DNA of 64,000 nucleotides from Piper betle (GCA_033002965.1 JAURVB010013801.1:62001-126000); one strand, 5' to 3'; positions 49,912-62,900 are shown, counted from the first letter of the stretch. The notes: generated by a model not told the origin, from the letters alone. Translations and numbers: made by a program.

Positions 49912-52900
49912 TGTAAAACTCATGACTCGAGTCAGGGTTTAATATTCGTGAACCGATCAGTTCAGCCGGTGGTCCGAGTTGAGTTACTTTCATAACACGT
50001 GTGCCGAACTGAGGTCGATTATGTGTTATGAGCTATGAAGGTCAAGTGTACTTGAATATATAATGATTACGTCAATAACACAATAGGAAATGAATTATCA
50101 GAATGTATGACAGTATGCCAAACTTTTTTTATTATTACATGCATTAGCCTCAAAAATTAGAATTATGTCGTTTATTGTGTTAGGATGGTTAGATAGCATT
50201 TTAGGTGGGTTAATAAGTTTAGAACATATTATTTTATTTATTTGAGATTATTTTATTTTATAGTATTTTATTATATTTATTTTATATATTTTTAGGATTT
50301 AATTATTATTATTTACTCGAGTCGGGAGCGAGTGAAATTTTATTTACAAAACTGTCCCCGACTTACCTTCTTCTTCTCCCCCGATCTTCTCCAAACGCTG
50401 ACCCCTTCCTCCCCAAGTACCGCCGGCAACAACCTTGCCGCCGCCAGTCACCGCCACCACCCTGTCGACCTACCCTCACCCTCACCCTCGTCCTCTTTCC
50501 CCATTCTCTCCCTCCCTTTCTCCCCGGTTTCTCTTGTTGGGTTTATCCCATATCGGTTGTAGATGTTGTTGGTGACTTACATATAGGCTAATGGGAAAGC
50601 CTTATTCCTCGAGCTAGCTTTTGGATTAAGAGAGGCCCGTGACACCTATTGCGAGTTTCCTTTGGTTGCTTAAAGTCTCTTTTAGGGGCCTGGTCCAACA
50701 GTGGTTTTGAAGTTTAGGTGGGGGCCTAAAGAGCCTAACAAGTGGTATCAGAGCCAAGTTCGAGCCAGGTTTGCCTACGCCAATTGTTGTTATTTCATTC
50801 ATAGGTTCCACCTGATGATTTGAAAAAGAGTTTGCCAGGTGTGTGTCGTCTGATTTAAGGGGATTGTGTTAGATAATGATGGTTTTAGGCCACGCCCGAT
50901 GTGTGAATGAGAGTTGTTGGGTTTATCCCAAATTGGTCGTAGAGGTTGTTAGTGACTTGTATATAGGGTAATGGGAAAACCTTATTCCTTAAGCAAACTT
51001 TTGGATTAAGAGAGGTCCATGACATCTATTACGAGTTTCCTTTGGTTATTTAAAATCCCTTTTGGGGGTCTAACAGTGATTTTGAAGCTTTGGAAGGGGG
51101 CCCAACACCTCACATTAACCACCGCTGCAACTCTGCAAGTGTCGTGGCCAGCCATCGGCTCCGGCGAAGACTTCCAAAAACCCTCCCTAGCCCTCCTCTC
51201 ATCTTTCCCGGCCCTTCCTCGGCATGTGCGACGACATGTACAGTGCCCCATGTGAAAAATAGGGCCGCCGATTGCATGCACTGTCGCCGGTGACTAGGGC
51301 TACCGCCGACTAGTCGCACATGACATTTAGCCACATAGTTAACCCCCTAGCTGACCTCAACCTCCCCTAGCCCTTCTCCCCTCTCCCTAGTTGACACCAC
51401 CTCCTAGCCGCCCTCACCTTAGCCGGCCGCAACCCACAGCCACCGTTGGCAACCGGCCGTTGCCACTGGCCAGTGGCACTCCGGCCACTTTGAGCCACCC
51501 TTCCCCGTACCGACTTCACTCGTAGGACAGCAACCACAACAGCCGTATTCCTTCTCACGCAACCGTCTTCCTTCTCACGGCACCACGATCATCGCAGTCG
51601 ATTTGCGTAATCACCAGCTTAGGTATATGATTTAATTTTTAATTTTATGATTTTATACGATTGTTCATCATTAGTACGTGTATCATTGTAGTTTTATATT
51701 CATAACTTTGAATTGTATTGATTTTAAGATCTTGAGATTTATTAATTATATTGTTGTAATTATAAAAAATATTTGATTAGTTAATTAAAAATATGCGCAT
51801 GTCAATATTTGCTGTTAATTGATGTTAGATAATTAGACTTGTGACTTATACATCTAGTTCTAATGATTTATTTGTCATAATTAAGTATTAGTCTAATTAT
51901 TAAAATTTGATGGCATAAGTACCTAGGAATGTAGATTCATATGGTTAAGTACTAATTGATGAAATTGTTATATGATAGTAATTTTATTTTATTAGTAATG
52001 ACATTTAAATTTAAATGCATTACCCTAATATAGAATTTACTACATGTTTATCACACATATATAACAAGATTATTAGGATTTGTTTGGATTAATTAACATA
52101 GACATGATTGTCCTAGTCTTGTTTAATTTATCTATCATGTCATTCATGTATCATATCAGTATACATAGGTTGTAGAATTTAGTCATGTTTATAAAGGATT
52201 CGGTGCAGGAGCTCGCCGCATATGCACAATACCTCGTTTGGAGCTTTTACCTGGTCCATTTAAGACTTGTATTGTTGATTGCCAATCTCTTTTATTATTG
52301 CTTTAGATTGTGTGTTGAAAGACATGTTAAGTGGTTGTTTTATCAATGCCACTTAACATGGGCTATTTTAACGAATCGGTTTCCGTGATTAATAAACCTC
52401 GAGGATGAGATCCCTCGAGTCTGATTTTAAAAACAAGATCCATGATAAGTTGCCTTCGGGCCTAACATATTAAATCCCTTTTCAGGCATATATATGATTT
52501 TATCAAGTTTTCAATGAGACGAGAAATAGTAAAACAGATTCGTACGTACCATGAGTGGGTGCACGTGCCAGTCACAGCGGGTTTTGGATTAGTGAGAAGG
52601 TTGGTCTATTCCTAAGGAATCCTGATAACCCACATTTTGAATTCCTCACACTTGAAGAAGCGTAGGGTTTATGGGTACGGTTTATTATAGTGCGCGTCCA
52701 GACATGTGGTTTAAAGGGTATTAAAGGGGACTACTTAAGAGCACTCGACCTTCGTGTTTAGGGCGAGGAGAAATATAGAGGATTGGAAAGGGTTTACGAT
52801 ATACTGGTAATCCCGAGGGATTAGAAGAAAATGAGAAAATGATGAGACAAGCATCAGACCAGTCAGCTTGAGATGTCATCTAGACTATAACTCGATGACT

Positions 52901-53627
52901 CCTCACTAATTATCCTTATGAGAGTTCTAGTGAAGTATATGCATGTTTTCTTTTTATAAGAGTTAGCACTCATAGACAATTTGATATTAGTTATTTTTTA
53001 GGCCAGTGACAACCGTTGCTGATGGATTTTTATTATATATATAAGTGAGCATTAGACGCAACACGATATGTCAGACTTGACAAATGAGCAATGATCTCCT
53101 TGCACACACACATGCCTGATGATAGAACGTTTATTTATGATGCTTGTGAATGTGTAAAACTTTTGATAAATATTTTAATAATGTTTAATGTATAGTTATC
53201 TTGATTTGTGAAGGAAGTTGGTATACTTGAAGTTAGTAAACTTCTGGCCATTTGAAGGAGGATAGTAGGTGGGTCAAGACTCAGTCAGGATCATGATTTG
53301 GGAATGTTATGATAATGACAGAATGTGATGTTGTGATATATCTTGTTATTATATATATATATATATTATAATATAATAATAGACATAGTGGTTACTTATT
53401 GCACTTTTAGAGGAAACTCTGTCTGTTTATTTATAAGATTTTTATAATATTTAAATCGATTGCGATGTGATTTTTTTATCATCGTATTATCCACGTAGTG
53501 TCTTAGTAGGTTGTGCATTCATACATTTATTATGGTATATTTTTCATCTTATGACGTTTAAAATAGGTCGTTTGAGTTCGTGTTGACCAAATTAATTGAA
53601 TTGAGAATTGATTTGGTCCCCCTAACA
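49912..53627 (-). mobile_element. Second long LTR of the 36.6-39.6 kb family, inverted, with a nested TRIM
   Basis: Read on the minus strand, this segment follows the solo LTR at 36597-39571. The left edge TGTAAAAC mirrors that LTR's GTTTTACA end. Block GATGAGATCCCTCGAG (near 52404) with the following GTTGCCTTCGGGCCT (near 52451) matches the complement of 37790-37850. A GC-rich part at about 50340-51600 corresponds to the GC-rich part of the first copy. Near 53550-53627 the blocks CATCTTATGACG and GATTTGG correspond to the first copy's start. Subtracting the 573-bp TRIM leaves about 3.14 kb, close to 2,975 bp. The right end is worn and I could not identify a target duplication. It carries no protein domain, so it is another solo LTR or fragment. 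Confidence 0.7.
50535..51107 (+). mobile_element. TRIM (terminal-repeat retrotransposon in miniature)
   Basis: Direct repeats at 50535-50740 and 50915-51107 both start TGTTGGGTTTATCCCA and end with ACA (the second with GGCCCAACA). Directly after the first repeat comes TGGTATCAGAGCC (50743-50755), a perfect tRNA-Met primer-binding site. The internal part is only 174 bp and non-coding, and a purine-rich GAATGAGAG precedes the second repeat. The two repeats are about 85-90% alike by eye. Flanking 5-mers TCTCT and CCTCA agree at three of five bases. It would need proteins from another element to move. Confidence 0.85.
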
Positions 53628-53689
53628 TTTCTAATTCGATTAATAACTAATTGCCAAGGTTGAACCCCAAGACTTTCTAAGTGAAAAAA

Positions 53690-54006
53690 TATTATTATTA
53701 TTATTAAATAAATTGAGGTTAATGAGATTCAAAAGTATGGCATTTTTGCCATGAAAGGTATTTTTATTATTTTAGTTAGAGAAATTCGAACTCGTAGTCC
53801 TTTTTGGGAACTATTTTTATTGTATTTTTTAGTGTTTTTAGTTTTTTTAATATTTTGATTGACTTTATATTTTTATTTGAATGAAGAAGATGAATTATAA
53901 TTATTTAATTTTTATTATATTTTTTCAAAATGATTAGGTAGGCTCTTATTAGTAAAAAAGTTAAAAGTTTAGGTTAGCAAGGTTCAAATAATGTTCTTTT
54001 ACCATG

Positions 54007-54068
<62 letters not shown>

Positions 54069-54530
54069 TGATGTTAGTGAGATTCTAACCTTTAATTGTT
54101 AGCAAGATTAAAACGTGTGATCCTCTTCGTGAATCATTTTAATTGTATTTATTAGATATTTTGTATTTTGATTGGCTTTATTTTCTTATTTGAATGAAAA
54201 GATAAATTATAATTATTAATTTTTTATTATATATTTTTTTCAAAATAATTAGACAAATTCTTATTAGTAAGTTAGAAATTAAGGTTAGCTATAAATTAGA
54301 AATTAAGGTTAATCGGGCTCGAATCGTGACTTTTTATTAGAAAAATATTTTTATTTTTTTTAAAAAAATGAAAATAGTGAGATTTGAACATTTAATATTT
54401 TACCGTAAAGGTTATTTTTATTGTCTTGGTTACTTAGATTCGAACCTATGGCCCTCTTAAAAGATATTTTATTATATGTTTTAATTTTTTTGTATTTTAA
54501 TTCGTTCATTCTTGTAATTTTTTAAAAGTA
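53690..54530. repeat. AT-rich tandem array, about three units of ~300 bp
   Basis: Units recur with the same order of phrases: a GTTAGTGAGATT-like start, TACCATGAAA or equivalent, ATTCGAAC or similar, a TTTTGATTG(A/G)CTTTAT block, GAATGAA...GATGAATTATAATTATT, then CTTATTAGTAA. Copies begin near 53708, 54065 and 54370; the third is partial. A partial unit also lies on the far side of the long LTR at 49828-49911, so the LTR may have inserted into the array. Confidence 0.55.
54008..54064. repeat. (AT)n microsatellite inside the tandem array
   Basis: About 57 bases of uninterrupted AT between the first and second array units. Confidence 0.9.
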
Positions 54531-55380
54531 TTAAATTTTATTTTTTTTATTAATAAGAGTAAATATATAATAATATATACACAAACTTCACCTCCCATAG
54601 CCACTCTTTTTCAAGTAGCTTTTATGGCAAGTCCATAACTCATTCACATATAAGGATATAAACAAGGTAAATTTATATTTGGCTCAGTTGGACTTAAGCT
54701 CATATTCGTTAATTTTATACTCAAAAAAAAAAATTTAACTGAGACACGATTCCGCTCGACTCGTTTACACGCAACTATTTTTTCTGTCCCCCGGCCGCGT
54801 TTCCGACATAAAAAAAGGTCCAACATGTTCTAGGCAAACCTCTCAAGTCCACGTCACTTGCTTCGCTCTTCCCCACCGATACTTCTACTTCCCCCACAAA
54901 AAGAAAAGCATTAACCAAAAAAACATTACCATTTTCCAACCGGATTCCGAATCCTAATCTTCTCTCCCAATCCTCTCCTCTTCACGCCTCCTCTTCCCCC
55001 CAATCCCATCTTGCCTTCCACCCCACTTCAACGCTGGTCATGCTTGAGTATATATCCAATCCAAATGATGCTGGGTTCATTTCAATTTCCAAACCTCTGG
55101 TCGGATCAGTTCATCAACCCCGCCCAACATTAATTGTTTGTTTTCTCAAGCTTATGTATCCAATGACGATTTGTGTTACTGTTTTATAAGGGGTTGTGGT
55201 AGATGGTAGTTGTTATTTGTTAGCATTCCTGCCATTTGGTTGGAGTTTGGTTTGAAGCTTTGTCTTCAATGTCCGATCCGTCTTTCTTTTTGAAAAAACT
55301 AGCGCCAATGCTGCTTCCCAAACTTGTCGTCTTTCTGCTTCTCCGATCTGGTGGGTGTCTCATCTGCGGTCAGAGGTAGT
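54531..55380. other. Upstream region of the EXO70G copy
   Basis: AT-rich DNA passes into a C/T-rich stretch at about 54955-55025, typical of a plant 5' leader. No separate gene is seen. Promoter elements are not clear. Confidence 0.45.
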
Positions 55381-57392
55381 ATGGAGAGCTTGATTGCAGC
55401 TAGAAACTCGCTGCAACAAAGCTTGGACAAGTCTAGGGACTTGGCTTATGCTTTGGAGGAGACGGGGCCGAGGTTGGACGAGATTCAGCAGCGGCTGCCG
55501 TCTCTTGAGGCGTCTGTTCGTCCCATTCGAGCGAGGAAGGAGGCCCTTGTCGCCGCCGGTGGGCATATTGACCGCGCGGTTGGTCCGGCGGCGGCAGTCC
55601 TCAAGGTGTTCGACGCCGTGCATGGCCTGGAGGAGTCGCTCTTGTCTGAGCCTCAGACGGACCTTGAGAACTATTTGAAGGTGATTAAGCAATTGGAGGA
55701 TGCGCTGAAGTTCTTGGGTGACAATTGCACTTTGGCAATTCGGTGGCTGGAAGATATTGTGGAGTATTTGGAGAAGAATTGTGTTGCCGATGAGCGGTAT
55801 CTGTCGAAAATCGGGGGCTCATTGAAGAGCCTTCGGAGCTTGCATTGTAGTGGTGATCGGACTCACTTGGATGGAGGGCTTCTAGATGCCGCATTGGATA
55901 AGTTGGAAGCCGAATTTTGCAGGTTAGTTGCTGACAATAGTGCAATCTTGCCGATGTCGTGGGCATTGTTTGATGAGGAGTGCGATCCCTGTCTTGCTCC
56001 TTCTCCATTGCCTGTAACTGTTATACAAAAGTTGCAGTTGATACTTGAAAGATTATCTAAAAGCAGTCGGTGTCAGATCTGCTTTTCCATCTATGTCGAA
56101 GTTAGGACTTCGAATATTAAGGCGAGTCTGCAAGCATTGGATTTGGAGTACCTTGAGATGACTGTTTCCGAGTTTGATGATGTGTTAAGCGTAGAGTTGT
56201 ACATAGCAAAATGGGGCAAGCATTTGGAATTTGCTGTTAAGCATCTTTTTGAAGCTGAGTATAATGTGTGCAGGGATGTTTTTGAGAAGTTGGGAGCAGA
56301 GGTCTGGATGAAATGCTTTGCTGAGATTGCCTCCCAGGCTGGGATTTTGGCTTTTCTTAGGTTTGGGAAAACCGTCACAGAAAGCAAAAAGACCCCATGA
56401 AGCTTTTGAAACTGTTGGATATCTTTGCCTCCTTGAACAACCTGAGAGTTGATTTCAATCGCCTTTTCGGGAGAAGAGAATGCCTGGAGATCCAGAACAC
56501 AACGAGAGATCTAATCAAAGCAGTCATTGAAGGTGCTTGCGAAATATTCTGGGAGCTTTTAGTTCAAGTAGAGCTGCAGAGGCGGACAGCTCCACCACTT
56601 AATGGAAATGTACCAAAGATTGTTAGCTTTATAACTGACTATTGTAACAGCCTTCTTGGAAATGATTATAAGCCTGTCCTCACTCAAGTTCTTGTCATTC
56701 AACAAAGTTGGAAACGAGAGAAGTTTCAAGACAGGCTTCTAACCGATGCGATTTTGGAGATAATAAGATCTTTGGAGCAAAATTTGGAGACTTGGTCCAA
56801 GACTTATGAGGATACAATACTGTCCTACCTCTTTTTGATGAACAATCACTGGCACTTGTACAAAAACCTGAAAGATACTAAACTTGGCATTCTAATGGGG
56901 GATGCTTGGCTTAGGGAACAAGAACAGTACAAAGATTACTATGCTGCTCTGTACATTAGAGAGAGCTGGAATAAATTGCCTTCCCTGTTGAGCAGGGAGG
57001 GGCTAATTTTGTTCTCAGGTGGAAGTGCAACAGCTCGAGATTTGGTTAAGAAGAGGCTCAAGGGATTCAATTTGGCTTTTGACAAGATGTATAAGAAACA
57101 ATCCAATTGGGTTATTCCAGATAAGGATTTGAGAGAGAAGACTTGCCAAGTGACCATCCAGACAATTGTTCCTGTATATAGGAGTTACATGCAGAACTAT
57201 GGACCTTTAGTTGAGCAAGATGCCAGTACCAGCAAATATGCTAAGTATACAGCTGAAGCATTGGAGTGCATGCTTGCCTCTTTATTTCAACGGAAGCTGG
57301 GTAGATATTCAAGCATCAAAATTGTACATTCTAGCCAGAAACTCAACCACACGGTAACAAATCAATTTTCCTCTATTACAAATGTTATCTGA
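55381..57392 (+). pseudogene. EXO70G: EXO70G-type exocyst subunit, single exon, broken by a one-base frameshift
   Basis: Starting at the ATG at 55381 (MESLIAARNSLQQSLDKS), the first frame runs about 339 codons to a TGA at 56398-56400, just after FGKTVTESKKTP. The next frame picks up at once with KLLKLLDIFASLNNLRVDFN and runs to a stop at 57392. Family members read continuously through TESKKDP and then KLLKLLDIFASLN, so a single base is missing near 56388-56396 (AAAAAGACCCCATG). Total coding length is that of a full EXO70G (about 670 aa), including conserved RESWNKLPSLLSREGLILFSG, KKQSNWVIPDKDLREKTCQ and YRSYMQNYGPLVEQDAS. The C-terminal tail is diverged (RYSSIKIVHSSQKLNH). EXO70 is the exocyst part that binds phosphoinositides and tethers secretory vesicles at the plasma membrane. 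Group G genes are normally intronless, so the lack of introns is not evidence of a retrocopy. Either a recent pseudogene or a sequencing/assembly error. Confidence 0.88.
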
Positions 57393-59932
57393 TGTTGTCA
57401 TTCCATACATTTTTCTAACCACATTCTGCTAAAGGAAGAGGAGTGTATTCTGTCCATTACTTCGTAATGCTAGCATTGCTGTAATTACTTTTCAAATTGA
57501 TGTGTTTTTCTTTTTAATGATATGCAAATGTAGTTACATATATACTTTTGAGTTACAGACCCTTTGCCATGAGGCATTCATGTCTCCAATTGAGTCCTTT
57601 GTCTCTCCTAGAACAAGGCTAAGCGGCTGAAATGGAAACTATGTTTCTTTGGTGTTATAATGGAGATTTCTACAGCTTTCTTGCTACCATCCAACTAGCA
57701 AAGTTGCTAACCTCTTACAAGTGATATGGCCAACAACGCATCTTTTTGTTTCTGAGTGGGCTCTAAATAGATAAATTTTTGTTATCATGAAATGAAGGAA
57801 ACATTAAACATGTTGGAAAAAGTTGGCCTCACGAAGGCTTTCCAAGTAGATAGGTTTCTTCACGTTAAAAGTCCATTCTTATTTATGGACGTTTGACTTT
57901 AGATCACCTATTTAACCTCACTTTCTAAAATCCAAATATTTTGGCAGCTTAAAAAGAATAAAAAAAGGTTGCCTTAAAAAAGAGTGAAGGAGAATTTTAA
58001 GCTCAATATAAAACTTGATTGACTTTTCATGAGAACCTATAAATTTATGGCAATCAAGATCAATGGCATGAAATTACTCATTTTAGGTTTAGAATTCTAG
58101 CAAGCTCAATACTAACATATTCAGACTTAGCTTTAGAGATAAGTGTCATTGTTGACCAAGTTTAGGAATTAAGAATGAATTTAATTTGTTAAACCTATAA
58201 TCCCCTCAACCAATAAACATTTTAACCATAAAATGGTTATATGGGCCTCGCTCTTGATAATGGGCTAGCTCAATTCATAGAGATGTAAGATGATACATCC
58301 ATAGCAAGACAATTGAACATCAAAACATCAAGGGATATACCTGCGCTAGTCGGCTTTGTACCATGTAAGTATTTGGTAAATTATATATGATGAATGACCA
58401 TAACAAGTATATACCCTTAACAACAAGACCTTGCTCACAAACAAACAGACAATCTCACGTGCTTCAGAAGAAAGAAAACTCAGACACAGGTGCACATGCA
58501 TGGCCAATGTTGCTAATGGCCATGGGCTTCTACTCCAGAGTCATTTCTTGATGCCGACTACTGATCTTATCTGTAACCATTTTGTGAAAGGACATTTAAA
58601 ATGGGAGGTGGGTGCAGCTGGTGAGCACCCAACCTCAAAAACGTTGCTTCGAATCCAATCCATGGCCCTCATTCCCCAAAACTGTGGCTGGTCAGCTTTC
58701 CTGGTCACATAAGACATTACTACACCGACCTGACCTGAGCAGTTGTTGTTGGTCACATAACACGGATCGGGAAGACGTCCGAGTCTTGCCGAGTGTTTGC
58801 GACCATGTCGATCGTTCCTCTATGAATAAGGGTCTCTAACGTAAATTACATCTATCAATATAAAATATTCTTAGTAATTATTATTATATTATACTAATAC
58901 GAGAGGCTCTTTCACGTGTTATAACCAAAATTATTTACTTGACATTTAAAAGAATCTATTTTTAAAGTTTCCTTCTTAAAAGAAAAATTAAAATATAATT
59001 GTACAAGAGAGTAAACTATTTTTATAAGTGGATGGTTTGTATATATTTATTATATGTGTATTATAATAAGTATATTTTACACAATAATAATATGACTAAA
59101 ATTTTGCTTAATAAAATAAATATCACAACTATATTTAACATTTTCAATTTAATAAACAAGCAGCAACTAGACTTCTTTGACACGTCTTAATTAATTTTGG
59201 TTGTTGTGGCCAAATCTATTAACTTTTACCATGGTCACATTGGATTGCCTATTTTTTTAAAAATATTTTTTAGCCTACATTAAACCCGCAATGATATTTA
59301 AAATAAATCAGTTTTTTCTGATAAATTTTTTTATTTAACTATATTGATCAATAAACAAACAAACAGCCAAACAAGGAGAAAGACAAACATATAAAGTTAA
59401 AGAGATGTGGTGACCGAATCTATCCATGACGAGAAGATCGTCCCATCCCATGGGAGTCTGATCCGACACCACTTCTGGCTCTACTCTGTCACTCCCTGGC
59501 CTTGTGAGCAGTGAACGTCCAAGAAGACGACGACGAAGAAGAAGGCACCTGAGACAAAAAATGGCGTGACCCACCTGCTCATTCCCATTGTTTCCCTCTT
59601 TTTGTTTTTTGTTTATGGTACATCTTTTTTCTTTGTAGTTCACTGCAAGGTGCGCTGTGTTGGGAGGCTAAGATCCACTTCTATTCTGCTTTTGAAGCAG
59701 CTTTTTCTTTGCCTTGTTTGTCTTCTGCTTTATCAGCAGATCTACCTGTGAATCATTTGCAGCAGCTTTTCTTCTTGTGGACTGCTTCGTCTCCGTCTGC
59801 TATCTCAAACAAAAGGACGGTTTTTTTTCTGTTTGGTATGGTATAGTTCTCTTTTTGTTCGTACCTTTATCTGCTATCTGGGTGTCTGCATTTGGGTTGG
59901 GGGCGGACAGTTGGTGGTGTTGAGTGGCGAAA
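57393..59932. other. Intergenic, no gene seen; transporter leader at the right end
   Basis: The first ~300 bases are likely the 3' untranslated region of the EXO70G copy. No coding frame of note follows. From about 59500 the sequence is T-rich with few A runs, fitting a 5' leader (possibly with an intron) for the transporter gene. Confidence 0.5.
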
Positions 59933-62900
59933 ATGATCAAGTTTCTGCTGCGGAAGGACGTGAGGAAGATCCTCAAGCGCAAGGACAGTGACGCTGGCGA
60001 AAGAGGTAATGTGCTTCTTTTTTCTTGGCATCCGTCACATCTTATTTTTTTGGAATTGTCCACTTTGAATGTGTTTGATTTTTTGCTTTGAAGAGCAGGG
60101 GAGTGGATTTCTGAGTGCGAATGAGCTCTTTAGCTATAGTTGTGGATACAAATGCTTGCTTTTGGGAAATTGTATCGTTCCTTATGTAAGGGGCGTCACT
60201 TTTGTAAAATTTGCTCAAATTTTGGATCTACTGAGTTGAACTTTTCTTTTATGACTTTGTTGGTACTTAGAGAAATTGTGATCGACACTGTTGGTACTTG
60301 GGGAAATGTTGATAGCCAGCTTGCTTTATTTCGGTATTGATTATGCCGTTTTGGTCATTGCTTTGCCAGTTTGTTAGGAATTGTTTCAATTGCATAAATA
60401 AAGCTGTTGTTGAATTTAGGGGTGATTTGTTTTACTTATCTAGAAGTAAGAGAGGAAACTTGACAATGCTATAGCATAGTCTTCGGGCATATGCAGGATT
60501 GGTCACATTCTCTTTGTTCCTTTAATTTGTTGCAAACTGGCACGTCATCCTATATGTCTTCACTTTTAACCAGGAAAAGCATTGGAGGACTTACGGTCCT
60601 CCTTGTTCAATGAGCTCCGCTCATCTGAGGGAGCGAAGCGTCATCAGCAGCAGATGTGTGGTCCGAGAGTGGCCTTGTCATTCAACTTCTTGGTTGCTGT
60701 TGGTATCATCATGACAAACAAACTGGTATGCTTGCGTCTTTTTGTTTTCTCTAATGTTTTTCTGATCCTCATTTTCTCTTTGTTATGGCATTTACTATTA
60801 TTACACATTCTTCTATAGGTTTTGGGCAAAGTTGGATTCAACTATCCTATTTTCCTCACGTTAATTCACTACATTGTCAGCTGGCTTTTGATGGCTGTTT
60901 TGAACATGCTATCACTCCTTCCGGTGGCACCTCCAGCCAAATCAACGTCATATTCTTCTCTCTTTGCTCTTGGGGTTGTCATGTGCCTGTCTAATGGACT
61001 TGCTAATGTCAGTTTGAAATTCAATAGGTAACCAGGCAACTAATTTTTTTAGAGCCCTATATACATGAGCTATACTCCATATAGCTTATATGAGCTACAC
61101 CTTTTATTTTGAGCAATTTAGTGCATCCCATAATTTAAAAATTACTTAAATAAATAAAACAATAAATAATAATTATAATTATAAAATTTCAACACAATCT
61201 AATGTTTCTAATCCTTTTATCTTAATTATTAAAGTAATTATAATAAAAATCAATTTCAAGATGTCTTTTAACTTGTGCATCTTTTAAAAATTGAAAAGTA
61301 GGTGATAGTGATATTAAAAAGATAAAATTTTATCAACCTCCTCCTTATGCACCCACCCTATTTTTAAGATATATATGAATATTTTTTGTGAAACCCAATA
61401 AAAAAGTTCAAATTAAATATGTAGGTCATATAAGCTATATGAGGCGTAGCTCATATAAAATTTTTTGATTTTTTCATTTTATTTTATCTCATCCAGTGAT
61501 GGAGATTAGATAGCTGTAGAATCATAAATCTCGCATTGCTTAACGCCAAAGAACTGCCCTGTAAATACACACGGTTCAAAACTTCTCTGCTCGAGAATGA
61601 ATTGCTGTTTTTGTTTGAATGTCAATAAAAATCTAGCTGTTATATTTTTGCATGTTGTTGATTCAGTATTGCTAACAGAGTGAAGTAGTAAAGAAAATTT
61701 TTAAAGATTTTTACTTTTCAATGTTTTCTTTTGTAGTGTGGGTTTCTATCAAATGGCAAAGATTGCTGTCACTCCAACCATTGTACTTGCGGAATTTATG
61801 TTATATAGGAAAAAGATTGCGCTTGAAAAGGTTAGTTGAAGTGTCTATTGTTTTTTGACTTGCTAACTAGGGCTGTTGATACCGTCCCGTTTATTATTTA
61901 TGACTGTCTGTGTTGAACTTTTCCATGTAATAACATATAGGGGTACTCATTCAGGAAATATGCCACCTCATAATATTTATTTTTATATATTGTATATTGG
62001 GAATCCCCTAAAATCAAGAAACTTCAATGACAGGTTTTGAACTGTGTATTATACATAGCTCACATGACCTTCAATGACAGGTTTTGGCACTTACCATTGC
62101 ATCTGTAGGAGTTGCTGTTGCAACTGTTACTGACTTGCAGTTCCATGTATTTGGAGCTTGTGTTGCATTAGCCTGGATAATTCCAAGTGCAATCAATAAG
62201 ATTTTGTGGTCTAATCTGCAGCAACAAGAGAACTGGACTGCCTTAGCGTATGTTCCTTACCACTTCTTGTCTGCTATTGCATAATTGTTCCTGTTCCCTT
62301 GGCCTCACATATAAAAGCGAAAAAGTGCAGCATGAACGAACCTTTGACATTCTCCTTTGAATTTTTGTTAATTTTTTCCTTTTTTTTATATCACAGAATA
62401 AATTGTTTCTCTCAAACTAAATAAATTCTATATGAGTTTCCTGTTTCTTTATTGGGAGGATTGGCTAATATCTCTATTGCCTTCTAAATTACATGATAAT
62501 AGATCATATCAACTCAATGAAGCATTCTTTATGTGCAGGCTAATGTGGAAGACGACACCTATCACAGTTTTCTTTTTGGTGGTCTTAATGCCTTGGCTTG
62601 ATCCACCTGGGGCACTATCTTTTAACTGGGATTTTCCTAAAACGACTGCCATTGTTGTATCAGCTTTATTGGGGTTTCTACTTCAATGGTCTGGTGCTTT
62701 GGCTCTAGGGTAATACTTCTTGGACACATCTTTTCATATTCAAGCCTTGACTGATTTACATCTCGATATATTACTCTACTTTATGTAGATAAATTTGTTG
62801 CTTCTCATTCTGCTTGGTTCCTAGAATATTATTTGTGGCTTGCAGTACCATTTTGGTAGCAATCAATCGTGGAGAAACTGCTACTTATAGTAGCACTAAA

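Noticed and set aside
55381..57392. EXO70G copy as a processed retrocopy because it lacks introns
   Set aside because: EXO70G genes are normally intronless, and I see no poly-A tail or target duplication at its ends.
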